Assembly (NCBI GenBank): GCA_038496445.1 | Contig: JALMLS010000414.1 | Span: 1 to 64,000, forward strand | Direction: 5' to 3' | DNA length: 64,000 nucleotides | Origin: Trichosphaerium sp. ATCC 40318 | Taxonomy: Eukaryota; Discosea; Flabellinia; Trichosidae | Shown: in pieces, positions 48,370 through 58,102 of the stretch | How positions within the stretch are numbered: position 1 is the first letter of the stretch | How the letters are laid out: every line of letters starts with the position of its first letter | The notes under the pieces: generated by a model | The model's database searches: none | What the model saw: only the letters and a program-made list of their open reading frames with translations | What the model was told of the DNA's origin: nothing | Made by a program: the position numbers and the translations under genes

Positions 48370-49093
48370 ATTAACATACTTATAAAGTTCCCATGGTTTT
48401 CCATTATGATACCAACGCTGAAAATCTCCATGAACCACACCATTTGAGTAATTACAGTGAACTTTTATTTGGCCATGATAGTACCACTCTTTGTACTCTC
48501 CTTCTTTTATGTCGTTGCTATATGTACAGCATACCACCAACTGGCCATCCTTGTTCCACTCGTTGTACTCTCCTTCTTTCATATCATTAACGTAATAATA
48601 CTCCTCCAACTCTTGTCCATTTGTATGCCACATCTTGTATTGTCCATGACGTTTACCATGTATCCAAGTCTCTTCGACCTATAACAATCTGTTAGCCTCC
48701 ACAGTCTTAATGATTTGTTCAGATGTTGTGTTGGCAACAATTGAGACTGCGCCAATTACAAAACTTGATTTTGTGTCACTTGTTTTACCTGAAGAATTTT
48801 GGTTTGGGCTGTGTTTTCTGTTTCGAGCTTTTCATTCTTAATCGTTCTGAAACGCTTCCATTTGCCATGCTTTTTAAACTGATTATCGAATCTGGTTGTT
48901 AGTGCCGTGTATTTAGATAACAATGGCCATATTAAATAAATATCAGGATCTAAATCGATGATATCAAGTTGTAGTTCAAGTGGAACGTGTAGAAGAAATT
49001 CTATGCCCAATTGTTCGGGTGTTATCTATTATTTGTTAATTAAATATTATTTGTTAAACCAAAGACTTTATTTATTGTAGACACTGCACCATT

Positions 49094-49146
49094 TAGTGAA
49101 AAGTATAAAATGTCCCAACCACAGGTAAAATGTCCCCACTTTTCAA
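49094..49146 (+). repeat. Left terminal inverted repeat of the DDE transposon
   Basis: Pairs with 51020-51072 in inverse orientation. It holds two TAAAATGTCCC motifs about 24 bp apart, probable transposase-binding sites. Confidence 0.9.
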
Positions 49147-49208
49147 CACTTTTTTTGAACAAAAAATTGATGCTACGCTCTTAAAAAAAATACTTTTTTA
49201 TTCTGATT

Positions 49209-51011
49209 TTAACATGATGTGTCCATTTGCGTTGAGTACCAGTTACCAAAAGATCGCCCTCCTGTACATTCTTCTTCGTGCATTTCAACCATTTTTTTTC
49301 CATCAAATTCTTTTAAGCAGCATGGGCATGACCCATACTGATCACAGACTTCACACCACACCCACATAGATCCTCCCCTCCATAAGCGCTCGCCACATAT
49401 CTGACAGGTCTCACATTCATTTTTGTACTTCTTCTTAGCAGTGGCAAGTTTTTTTTCCTGTTTTTTTTTTTCTTTTTTCTGTCTTGTCTCCTCTCTACGA
49501 ACATTCTCCTCCTCAATTTTTTTTTGTTTAGCATCTCTTTTGAGTTGCCTTAGCTCTGCCTTGTGTTTAATTTCTTGTTCTTTATCTATCTTTTTTTTTT
49601 TTGCTAATTCAACCATTTGGGTAGCAATATAAGCATCCCCTTTTGGTACTGTCATTGGACCGATTGTTAGGGCATTTACTTGATTGCTGTGGCTGTATAG
49701 CTCATCCATAGCGTTTTTGGCTTTTCTAGCAGTATCGGTGATGAAGGAAGGTGATTGTTTAGGTTGGACCCCTACATTTTTTGAAGCATGATTTAAGATC
49801 AACTTTCTGTTGTAGGGTACAATGCCCACGGACTTCCATGCTGATTTTAAGATTTTGGGAGACAGTGCTTTGGTCTCTGCAGCTGCAACAGCCATTATGT
49901 CATAACGTCGTGTTTTATGTTTGATCTCTGTGCCACTTTCAATTGTAATTTTCCTGTTTAATTTATATGCCTGAGCTAGGGTAGCAAATGGCTTGTCATC
50001 TAAGGGTTGCGTGAAATGTGAGGTATGAGGCACCCATGTGATAGTGTGTACATGCTGTTCAAGGCATTTTTGTAACGATTCTGTTTTAATGTGGCTGGCC
50101 AATCTATCAAGGAATAAAAATGCAACCCTGTCCCCTTGAAAAATTTTCAAGTGCTTTAAGAACACATCAAGAATTTTTGGCCAAATTTCGTTGGTCACAT
50201 ACCCTTTACCATGAAATATATAGTATCTAGGCCATGAAGAGCGGGTATTTGTTGGTCTGGGTACTGTCATTTGATGCACTTTTTGTTCATCACCTTTGTT
50301 TTTTGCTGCCATTATATAAATTGACACCAGTACGCGTCCAGAGGCTGAAACAAACGGAATCAACGTGAGAGGGCTGCTTGTGTTATTGTTCAGCCGCCCA
50401 GCAATTTTCATCGTTCTATCTTGAAAGGTAATGTGTTGATACTTGTCACTTGATGCTGTTATCAACTTTTCGTCACAATTGAACATCAAATCTGGGTTCA
50501 TATAATACATCTCTGAGAATCGCTCAAAACCATCACACCAAGCTTCTACACGTGGCAGAGTGACAGGAGATACACGGCAGCGGCGAATTGTCTTCGAAAC
50601 AGTGGCTTTGAGTTCAATATTGTGTCTTTCAGTGAAGCCATCACACCAAGCTTCCATACTGGTCGACTTCTTCTTCTTGTACAGACTTTGTGCCATAGAT
50701 ATCAAGGCTGCACGTGATAGAGGCATATGACGCCCGCTAAAACTCAAACAGTAGCCAACCAACATTTCTTCTTCAAAATCCGTAAAAAGTTGGTTGCCAT
50801 GAGATTTGAAATTCTCCGAATTCTCCTTTGCAAATGCCCTCTGAACACGCTTTCGTAGTGATTCTGATTTAACACAGTGTTTTTTAGCCACTGTGATGCA
50901 AATTTGACGAATTGAGAGTGTTTGTGAAGGTTTACGCTTCTTTAGTTTATAAAGTACTTCCTTTGTGGCCTCTGCCATGTTTTTAGCCTTTGCGGCACTT
51001 CTGCGAGGCAT
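49209..51011 (-). CDS. DDE_1 superfamily transposase
   Basis: A 600-residue intronless ORF inside the inverted repeats. The N-terminus has helix-turn-helix character (LSIRQICITVAKKH, SLRKRVQRAFAKE). The catalytic core carries Asp180 in FNCDEK, Asp302 in FLFLDRLASH and Asp338/339 in TQPLDDKPF, the pattern of pogo/Tigger-type DDE_1 transposases. A Lys/Glu-rich helical stretch follows (about 480-540), then a C-terminal Cys/His cluster (CETCQICGERLW, CEVCDQYGSCPCC, MHEEEC) that looks like a RING- or PHD-type zinc-binding module. Start ATG at 51009-51011. No stops or frameshifts are present. The segment EAWCDGF occurs twice (residues 120 and 156), an unusual local duplication. Confidence 0.92.
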   Translation of the reverse strand: MPRRSAAKAKNMAEATKEVLYKLKKRKPSQTLSIRQICITVAKKHCVKSESLRKRVQRAFAKENSENFKSHGNQLFTDFEEEMLVGYCLSFSGRHMPLSRAALISMAQSLYKKKKSTSMEAWCDGFTERHNIELKATVSKTIRRCRVSPVTLPRVEAWCDGFERFSEMYYMNPDLMFNCDEKLITASSDKYQHITFQDRTMKIAGRLNNNTSSPLTLIPFVSASGRVLVSIYIMAAKNKGDEQKVHQMTVPRPTNTRSSWPRYYIFHGKGYVTNEIWPKILDVFLKHLKIFQGDRVAFLFLDRLASHIKTESLQKCLEQHVHTITWVPHTSHFTQPLDDKPFATLAQAYKLNRKITIESGTEIKHKTRRYDIMAVAAAETKALSPKILKSAWKSVGIVPYNRKLILNHASKNVGVQPKQSPSFITDTARKAKNAMDELYSHSNQVNALTIGPMTVPKGDAYIATQMVELAKKKKIDKEQEIKHKAELRQLKRDAKQKKIEEENVRREETRQKKEKKKQEKKLATAKKKYKNECETCQICGERLWRGGSMWVWCEVCDQYGSCPCCLKEFDGKKMVEMHEEECTGGRSFGNWYSTQMDTSC

Positions 51012-51019
51012 TTTAAAAA

Positions 51020-51072
51020 TTGAAAAGTGGGGACATTTTACCTAGAATTGGGACATTTTATACTTTTCACTA
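51020..51072 (-). repeat. Right terminal inverted repeat of the DDE transposon
   Basis: Inverse match to 49094-49146, with differences confined largely to the spacer between the two TAAAATGTCCC motifs. Confidence 0.9.
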
Positions 51073-51343
51073 ATTCGTTTTGTTGCCATTTGATGTGCTA
51101 ATGTTGTAATCTGTTAAAAACGTTCATTAACTTTTATGTGAATGAGAAACTTCACTAGATATTACCACAGACCTTAAACACCATTCTTTTAAGCCAGTGT
51201 TAGTAACGTATTTGCTTATCTAAATACTGACCAAGCAAACCACAAAAAAGGTGGGTAATGTAATACTAAACCACACTGCACTTGAATAAGTCTTGAGCTG
51301 TTAAAAATGTTCGATTATGTTAGTGTTGTAATGACCATGCGTT

Positions 51344-51911
51344 TTATAAGTTCTACTTGCTCTCAATGGCTTTGAAATTACTTTACGCTCGAGACATATA
51401 TCCAAAGCCTAGTATCAAGCAAAAGATGGTGCGTTTTCCCTTATTTTTCGTAGCCAGTTAAGCCAGTCTCAAAAACCGCTAGCCATTTAGCGACCACCTC
51501 TAACTCTGAGCGCCACAGAGATATTTTATAAACGAACGCGTAATAGAAGTAAGGTGTTAACGAAACAGTTTTGTGACAGTCCGATTAACACTGGGCCGGT
51601 TCAGTCTCGAGTCGCGAACTGTTTAAGCCAAAAATTCTGAAATGAAATAACATGTTTTTGGGTTTGGTTTTTTCTGTAGTCTTCTTTGCTAAAATGTTTC
51701 CCGTATTCCAGATAGCCAAAATTGAATCGTGAACCGAATAGGCATAACCACTGAAAAGATATTGAATCTGCCCGAATCACGTGTATTTTTTTTTTAGATT
51801 TATCTAAAAATACCAATACCTTTGTTCTTAAGTGAGAGGAGCGAAAAGTACCAAATCTCCTATTCTAATTATTAATATCCTTTCATATTAATTCTTGGAT
51901 GTTTGTAACCT
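51344..51911. other. Spacer of inverted duplication, promoter of lectin gene
   Basis: About 570 bp with no gene supported. A minus-strand frame at 51601-51816 looks accidental. Confidence 0.4.
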
Positions 51912-53806
51912 ATGCGTTTATTTGTAAAGGTAATACAATATTTGCTGTTCCTTAACACGTTTCCCCATTTTCGAAATTACATTTCATATTTGGTTTTCAT
52001 CTTCGAATATCACATGACTTCAAGATTTGCCTTATTCTCGCTGTTTGTGTATTTACATCACCGGAAGCACGTGCACAGTTGTTTCGAGGTGTACTTGGGA
52101 AAATACAACATACACGCTCCATAATGATACAGACAATGATTCATGCGAAATGGGTAATGTTTTGTGAGAACGTACTTTTATTCGCCCTAATTGTGTATTT
52201 TCTCTGTTAGGATTCAATCCTCTCGTACTAGATAGTATCATGGAAGCATCTGTAATGACTCTATTTCCCGTACGTACAAGGATAGCACATAATTTATTCA
52301 ACGTTTCATTTCATGTTCCCAAAAACACGTGATTAACAGGTTAATAGCGATTACGATTGAAAATTACCACTGCAAACACTATTGATTACTTTTGGTACGA
52401 CAACTCGCTAGTCAGTGCCATCGCTTTCGAACTGGGATATACTGGGAGCGTCATAAACGATACCAACTGTCCTACGCTTGAGAGAGGCGTGCGTACAATC
52501 GGTTTAGAAACCATATTTAATCGCTTTATTGACAGGTCATACGAAATACTTGCGCATCAGAGTATTTCGTTTGTGAAGCACCCTCTAGCAATTCTCCTTC
52601 ATTACCAACACCTTGTATTCAGATATTGGACAATGTATCTTGTGATCACTATAACAACGTTTCAGGTATTGAGGAACTATCATGTTAAGTCTGTTTTTTT
52701 AATTTATTTCAAAAAACAGGTCATTGCTACAACCCTGTTAATTTGGCTTTTACATGGCCTCAAGCTCAAGGTACCTTCGCAAAAGTAGGTAGCACCGTTT
52801 TTATCAATAACATTTTCATAAGGACATTGCTTACAGCAAGGCGGATACCTTGCAACAGTCACCAACGAAGAGGAGTTTAATTTCATTACTGCAATATTAC
52901 CTTTACAAAGTCTTGCCCATGGTCACAATGCAATGCTTGGATTGACAAGTGGATATAGAACTCATCTTGACTTTCAATGGGTACTAGTACATAACTAAAT
53001 CACAATCAATTAACACCAGTACAAAGGCAGTAACAAACGAATCATTTGATTATGGACAACTACTTTTTGGAACTCCTTGGATGGATGGACAGCCACAAAA
53101 AAACCCTCGTTCCATTGAAAATTGTGTATACATGCGTAATCAAACTAGAAACGGGATAGGTTGGGTTGATATTACTTGTTACAGAAGAGAATTGTTCATA
53201 TGTGAACTTGATTCAAAGCCAACAGGTACAGACTTTTCGCTAAAGAAAAGAAATTTTAACTTTTTTTTTAGCATCACCGACTGATGCACTACTAACAGGT
53301 ATAATTTTACAACATACACCATAGTATCAGGTTAGATGTTTGCTAATGTTTGTTGTTAGATTTTATACCAATGGATAGTGTTATTGTACTTGCTAATGAT
53401 GTTTTTGTTGATGGTACAATAGTTCTTTTTCGCCTACTAAACTTGAAAAGGAGCAGCTAGGTTCAATAATACAGTACTTCAACTGAGCAAAACAAATACA
53501 ATACTCGAAGCGGGCGGCTGTATCATTGGTTCATTCACAATCGACGCAACAGCAATTGAGGTAAACTACAACTTTCTCATTGTTAGTAGTAACATATTTT
53601 AGGAAGCTTCAATAGTGATATCACAACTTAAAGTATGTGAAAAGGTTGCGCCAATGGTTCTCTTGAGTGGAAACCAGTGTACTGAGCAAACAAGATCATC
53701 TACATCGCTTTTAAGTACTCTCAATGTAGAGGTTTTAAGATGTAGTAGTCGAACACTCACTGTGTACACTGTATTACTTCTTGTCATGGTATTTTTACTG
53801 TTGTAA
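51912..53806 (+). CDS. C-type-lectin-domain membrane/GPI-type protein
   Basis: Exon 1 (51912-51929, MRLFVK) splices to a hydrophobic segment (ICLILAV) forming a signal peptide. An alternative start is ATG 52014. Extracellular exons follow (CTWENTTYTLHNDTDNDSCE and SLVSAIAFELGYTGSVINDT). The C-type lectin domain has GHCYNPVNLAFTWPQAQGG, LATVTNEEEF, LGLTSGYR, WMDGQPQ, IENCVYMRN, WVDITCYRRELFICE. A Ser/Thr-poor C-terminal region (VLQLSKTNTILEAGGCIIG onward) ends in a hydrophobic tail VYTVLLLVMVFLLL suited to GPI attachment or membrane anchoring. The Ca-binding EPN/QPD type motif is not evident; QPQ sits nearby. About ten exons are needed, one junction near 52535 does not close in phase, and a tiny intron of about 30 nt near 52050 is required. 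Confidence 0.8.
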
Positions 53807-54039
53807 AGTCTTCGCCAATAAAAATCACACGAAATGATATATCTGGTGTTAGGCATGTGTTTCTCGCTTTGGATCTATGTCTCAAGCGTAAAGTAATTTC
53901 AAACCCATTGAGAGCATGTAGACCTTAAAAAACGCATGAGGTGCATGGTACAACATCAACAAAATTGCACATTTTTAAAAGGTTTAGAAGATTACAGATT
54001 TTGTTGTTGAGTTTATTACCCGTCGGTACCACATGTGGT

Positions 54040-55800
54040 GGCATTACTACACTAACAAAATCGCACATTTTTAACAGCTCAAGACTTATTTAAGTGCAGT
54101 GTGGTTTAGTACTACATTACCCACCTTCTTTGTGGTTTGATTTGTCAGTATTTAGATAAGCAATACATTACTAACACTGGCTTAAAAGAATGGTGTTTAA
54201 GGTAATATCTAGTGAAGTTTCTCATTCACATAAAGTCAACGTTTTTAACAGATTACAACATTAGCACATCAAATGGCAACAAAACGAATGGTACAGGCTC
54301 TACACAATAAATAATATTTAATTAACAAATAATAGATAACACTTGAACAATTGGGCATAGAAGTTCTTCTACACGTTCCACTTGAACTACAACTTGATAT
54401 CATCGATTTAAATCCTGATATTTATTTAATATGGCCATTGTTATCTAAATACACGGCACTAACAACCAGATTCGATAATCAGTTTAAAAAGCATGGCAAA
54501 TGGAAGCGTTTCAGAACGATTAAGAATGAAAACCTCGAAACAGATAACACATGCCAAACCAAAGTTCTTCAGGTAAAGCATGTGGCAAAAACTCTAGTAT
54601 TGAAATTGCCCGCAGTCTCAATTTTCGGCAACAACATTTGAACAAATAAGACTGTAGTAGAGGCTAACAGATTGTTATATAGGTTGAAGAGACTTGGAGA
54701 CATGGTAAACGTCATGGACGACACAAGATGTGGCATACAAATGGACAAGAGTTGGAGGAGTATTATTACGTTAATGATATGAAAGAAGGAGAGTACAACG
54801 AGTGGAACAAGGATGGCCAGTTGGTGGTATGCTGTACATATAGCAAAGACAAAAAAGAAGGAGAGTACAAAGAGTGGTACTATCATGGCCAAATAAAAGT
54901 TCACTGTAATTACTCAAATGGTGTGGTTCATGGAGATTATAAGAGTTGGTATCATAATGAGAAACAATGGGAACTTTATAACTATGTTAATGGTAAAAAA
55001 GAAGGAGAATTCAAAGTGTTTCGTGTTGGTGGTTTGTTAGCAGAAAAAGGTACCTATTGTAATGGATTTCTAAATGGCAAGTTTGTATCATGGCAAGGTG
55101 ATGGACAAGTACATAGACAGATTTGTTACAGTAACGGAAAATACGATGGAGAATACAAGGTGTGGTGGAGTAGAGAGAAATTGAAAGTACATCAATATTA
55201 CCAAAAAGGAAAACATGAAGGAGAGTACAAGGAATGGTATGCAGATGGACAAATCAAAGTCAAATGTTTTCATGTTGATGATAAGATGCAAGGAGAGTAC
55301 AAGAAATGGTACAACAATGGTCAATTACAAGAGCACAGTCATTATGTTAATGGTTTGAGGGATGGTACATGTGAGAAATGGCATGACAATGGACAGTTAA
55401 AAGAGGTTTGTACTTGGGTCAATGGTAGAATTGAAGGAGAATTTAACCAGTGGAAGTCAAATGGAGAGTTATTTTACAAGTGTGTTTATTGTATGGGCTC
55501 AAAACTTTAAAGTGATAAGTGCTTTGGAATAAAGAATCTAACTATAACCCTTACCTATCATAAAATCGTTTTTTACATTTTTATGTGGTTGAGGCTTAAA
55601 AGTGGTCTGTGTTCTACCTGACATAAAAATGGAAATATAAAGGGTTATGTGTAGATGGTAAACTACAAGGAGAAGACATGGAATGGTACCCGACGACGTG
55701 GGTTGATAGTAAAAATCATGATGGTTAGAACAACTTGAATCTAAGTGCAGTGTGGAACGAAAATGGCGAAACAAGACAAATATATTAGCGAATTGCCTGA
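54040..55800 (+). repeat. Right arm of large inverted duplication (uninterrupted)
   Basis: The inverse counterpart of 46340-51343 without either transposon. It provides the empty-site reference for both insertions. Confidence 0.85.
54273..55510 (+). CDS. F-box-like protein with YwqK/MORN-variant repeats, intact copy
   Basis: 360 residues from three exons in phase: 54273-54290 (MATKRM), 54336-54572 and 54683-55510. Exon 2 holds an F-box-like region (LLHVPLELQLDIIDLNPDIY then LIWPLLSKYTALTTRFD). Exon 3 encodes about 11 repeats of 20-25 residues with core (K/E)EGEYKEWYxxGQ(I/L)KV, the YwqK/MORN-variant type. It shares architecture with the gene at 31834 but is more diverged in repeat sequence and, unlike it, has introns. 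It probably acts as a ubiquitin-ligase adaptor with an elongated recognition surface (inference). Confidence 0.85.
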
Positions 55801-56337
55801 TGAAACGTTCATTGCAATGAGGCGTAGCGTTCTCAAAATACGGCAGTGAATTGTTTGTGAGACAAAATCTCTGTAAACCTTTATACCGTCCTTGTAGCGT
55901 AAGTACGAATAAATTAGTGATTGGGAGAATTTTATGCACGTGTTACAGGGCTTGTTCACAACTTTTTTTTAGGCAACGTTTTCGCCACGTGAAATGGTTT
56001 TGGAGACTTTTGTGTGCCGTACTCGCGTTACTAGGACTCCAGACTATGTTCCTTTCGAACCAATATGTTGTGAGAGAGTAGTACTAAAGGTACTTCAAGT
56101 CGCATGTTCGTACAAACAACTTTTACGAAAAGTACTTTATTTAGCCAACAACTTTTTTTCTTACGATTCCAAAGAACTTTCTACACGTCATCTTTAGAAC
56201 TTACTGACTGTTTACTAGCGCTCTCTTTACCCTCAGTTTACCCTATACTAGCGGAAGCACTAGCGCTAGTAGGGTGTATGGTATACAAATCACTATCAAC
56301 GAGTATTGTACCCTACCAAGCGCTCAGACACAACTAA
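55763..56337 (+). pseudogene. Frameshifted F-box-like gene (or indel in sequence)
   Basis: ATG 55763 starts KQDKYISELPDETFIAMRRS, an F-box-like opening. The frame ends at 55849, but a one-base shift continues as KYGSELFVRQNLCKPLYRPC. Later segments look coding and are bounded by splice signals (MVLETFVCRTRV to EPICCERVVLK, then SLELTDCLLALSLPSVYPIL, ending at 56337). It is either a young pseudogene or a real gene with one sequencing indel. Confidence 0.45.
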
Positions 56338-56819
56338 CACCTATGTTTGGTTGACTAGCGAAAAACAGTATCACTTTTTATCCTCGTTGGTTTGTTCAGT
56401 CTTGTTCTCTCACGTGATCAGTTAAACCTAATGTCTGTTAGTAACACATAAACGTGTTTCGTCGTAGCGATAAAGTGTGAACACAACATACTAAAACACG
56501 TGTTTTTAATACTACAAGAACAATATTCTTACTTGATGCTGGGTAAGTTCTTTCGTTGTTGGAGCAATAAATACCCCGCTTTATAGTGCACATAATAGCG
56601 AGATACTCCACAGCGTCCTCAGTATAGCTTCGATAGAAGACTCACGTTAACATTACCTAAATCTTAGTTTTTGGAGCGCTACTAAGTGCGCAAGTGCAAA
56701 AGCAAAATGTAACACGAATTTTCATCTAATTTTATACCCAATCGGCCAAAACCAAGCGTCATAAACAACCAACAAGCGCAGCAACAACTCCTCAAACATA
56801 CCCTTTAACACTAAACAAC
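56338..56819. other. Intergenic region / lectin promoter
   Basis: About 480 bp with CACGTG sites near 56411 and 56496. No exon is seen. Confidence 0.45.
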
Positions 56820-58102
56820 ATGCGTGTATCAAGTAATCTGGCAGTAATACTTGCTTTATTTTATTTCTCCTTTTGCGTTTCGGCTGCTTTTCGCGGTTCA
56901 GGTGGCAAAGTGATCATCAATGGGCTTTCTACAACACTTGAAGGCTTTTGGAAGCGTCATAATGTACAAGCTGTTGCTGGAGCGCTTTGGGACGCTCCTA
57001 ATAACAACTACAATGGCGCTATCTCAGACGCAAACACACTTGAGTACGAGTTTACTGTTGACCAAACAGGAACATACTTTATCGGACTTTACTCAGCACG
57101 TGTTCCTGCTGCAAATCCTCCAGACGGTTTCAGAAACGATGAAGGTACGTGTGAATTGTTTTCCTAAGCTCTATCGGTGTGTAGTTTTAACAATTGTATC
57201 TAGGAAACGACGTGTTTGTTTCCATTGTTGCCGGTTCGACGAACATTGTTACACCAACAAAAGTTTTTACAAATTTCGGTCCTGCCAACAACGAGTTGAG
57301 ATGGGGTGATACTTTCGATAAGAACCATGTCAAAAGCAAAGCTAAGGCTGACTTGAGCACTGGTACAACATACACATTGAAAATCGCTGGTCGTTCCGAT
57401 GGGTACTTCCTTAGACGCATCACAATGAACAAAGGAAGCATCTCAAGAGATGCTAATTCTCCTCAATCAAGCCAAGGCGGATCTACTCCTCGACCAACAA
57501 CTGTAGCACCTCCTCCACCAATGAATAGTAATATTTTCACTCTCCGTAAAGGTAACGCACTGTCACATGCTCTTGACGGAGGAAACGGAGGTGCCAACTT
57601 CCAAAACGTAAGCATTGTTTTCTTTGAAAAAAAAGGCCAAAAAAGTTGATTCTTTGCTTGAGTATAATGAATTCGTGTTTATGTGTTTTGTAGGTATATT
57701 TGTGGCAATACAACGCCAATAACGTAAATCAACATTGGGTTCAGATATCACGTGGTAACGGCTTTTTTTCATTCCAAAAGAGAAACACAAACAAATGTTT
57801 GGATGCTGGTAATGGCGGAGCAAATGGTCAAAATCTTCGTATCGTAACCTGTAACGCAAACACCCAAAACCAACATTGGCGTAAAGTCGCTGTTGGAAAC
57901 AACTTCAGACTTGAAAAGAGGAATTCACCTGGATTTTCTATTGACGGGAACAACGGTTCAGGAAACAGCCAAAATGTAAGTTTTTTTTTTTGTTTTTGAA
58001 ACTTTTCTGTACCCTTTTGCGTTCTTACTTACGTTTTAGGTATACATTTGGACGTCTTCCAACACTAACGGAAACCAACAATGGCGTTTTACACCTGTTT
58101 AG
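56820..58102 (+). CDS. Secreted protein with N-terminal beta domain and ricin-B-type lectin domain
   Basis: Four exons in phase (56820-57144, 57204-57607, 57694-57975, 58040-58102) give 357 residues. A signal peptide (SNLAVILALFYFSFCVSA) is followed by a beta-sandwich-like domain (about 25-210) with GTYFIGLYSARVP and TTYTLKIAGRSDGYFL, which looks like a carbohydrate-binding module but is not assigned. A short Pro/Thr linker leads to a beta-trefoil lectin domain with repeated QxW signatures: LDGGNGGANFQNVYLWQYN, NQHWVQI, CLDAGNGGANGQNLRIVTCN, NQHWRKV, IDGNNGSGNSQNVYIW, NQQWRF. It has only the sugar-binding B-type fold and no catalytic toxin chain. A secreted glycan-binding role is likely. Confidence 0.9.

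Larger units (their letters stand above)
49094..51072 (-). mobile_element. Autonomous DDE_1 (pogo-like) DNA transposon, 1,979 bp
   Basis: The ends TAGTGAAAAG and CTTTTCACTA open terminal inverted repeats of about 53 bp (49094-49146 and 51020-51072), which differ mainly in a 5-base patch. Each repeat holds two copies of TAAAATGTCCC. Flanking ATT lies at 49091-49093 and 51073-51075. The empty paralogous site near 54285 has one AAT/ATT. A single intact 600-codon transposase fills the interior, so the element may still be active or was so recently. Confidence 0.9.
46642..51089 (-). pseudogene. F-box/YwqK-repeat gene, left copy, disrupted by two transposons
   Basis: The same gene as the intact copy at 54273-55510. 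Exon 1 (ATG 51087-51089) is cut after about 14 nt by the DDE transposon. Exon 2 (about 49025-48790) keeps the F-box-like LLHVPLELQLDIIDLDPDIY. Exon 3 is split at 48370/47165 by the 1.2-kb element, leaving repeat-coding pieces of 102 and 164 codons. Apart from the insertions only scattered substitutions separate it from the right copy, so inactivation is recent. Confidence 0.85.
46340..51343 (-). repeat. Left arm of large inverted duplication
   Basis: Read on the minus strand, this arm corresponds to 54040-55800 in order: outer flank with aatatatttgtcttgtttcg, F-box/YwqK gene, 5' flank and the string gtcttgagctgttaaaaatg. It is about 3.2 kb longer than the right arm because of two insertions (47166-48369 and 49094-51072). 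Boundaries are by eye. Confidence 0.85.

Noticed and set aside
56820-58102. Ricin-like toxin
   Set aside because: Only the sugar-binding beta-trefoil fold is present; there is no ribosome-inactivating chain. It is annotated as a lectin.
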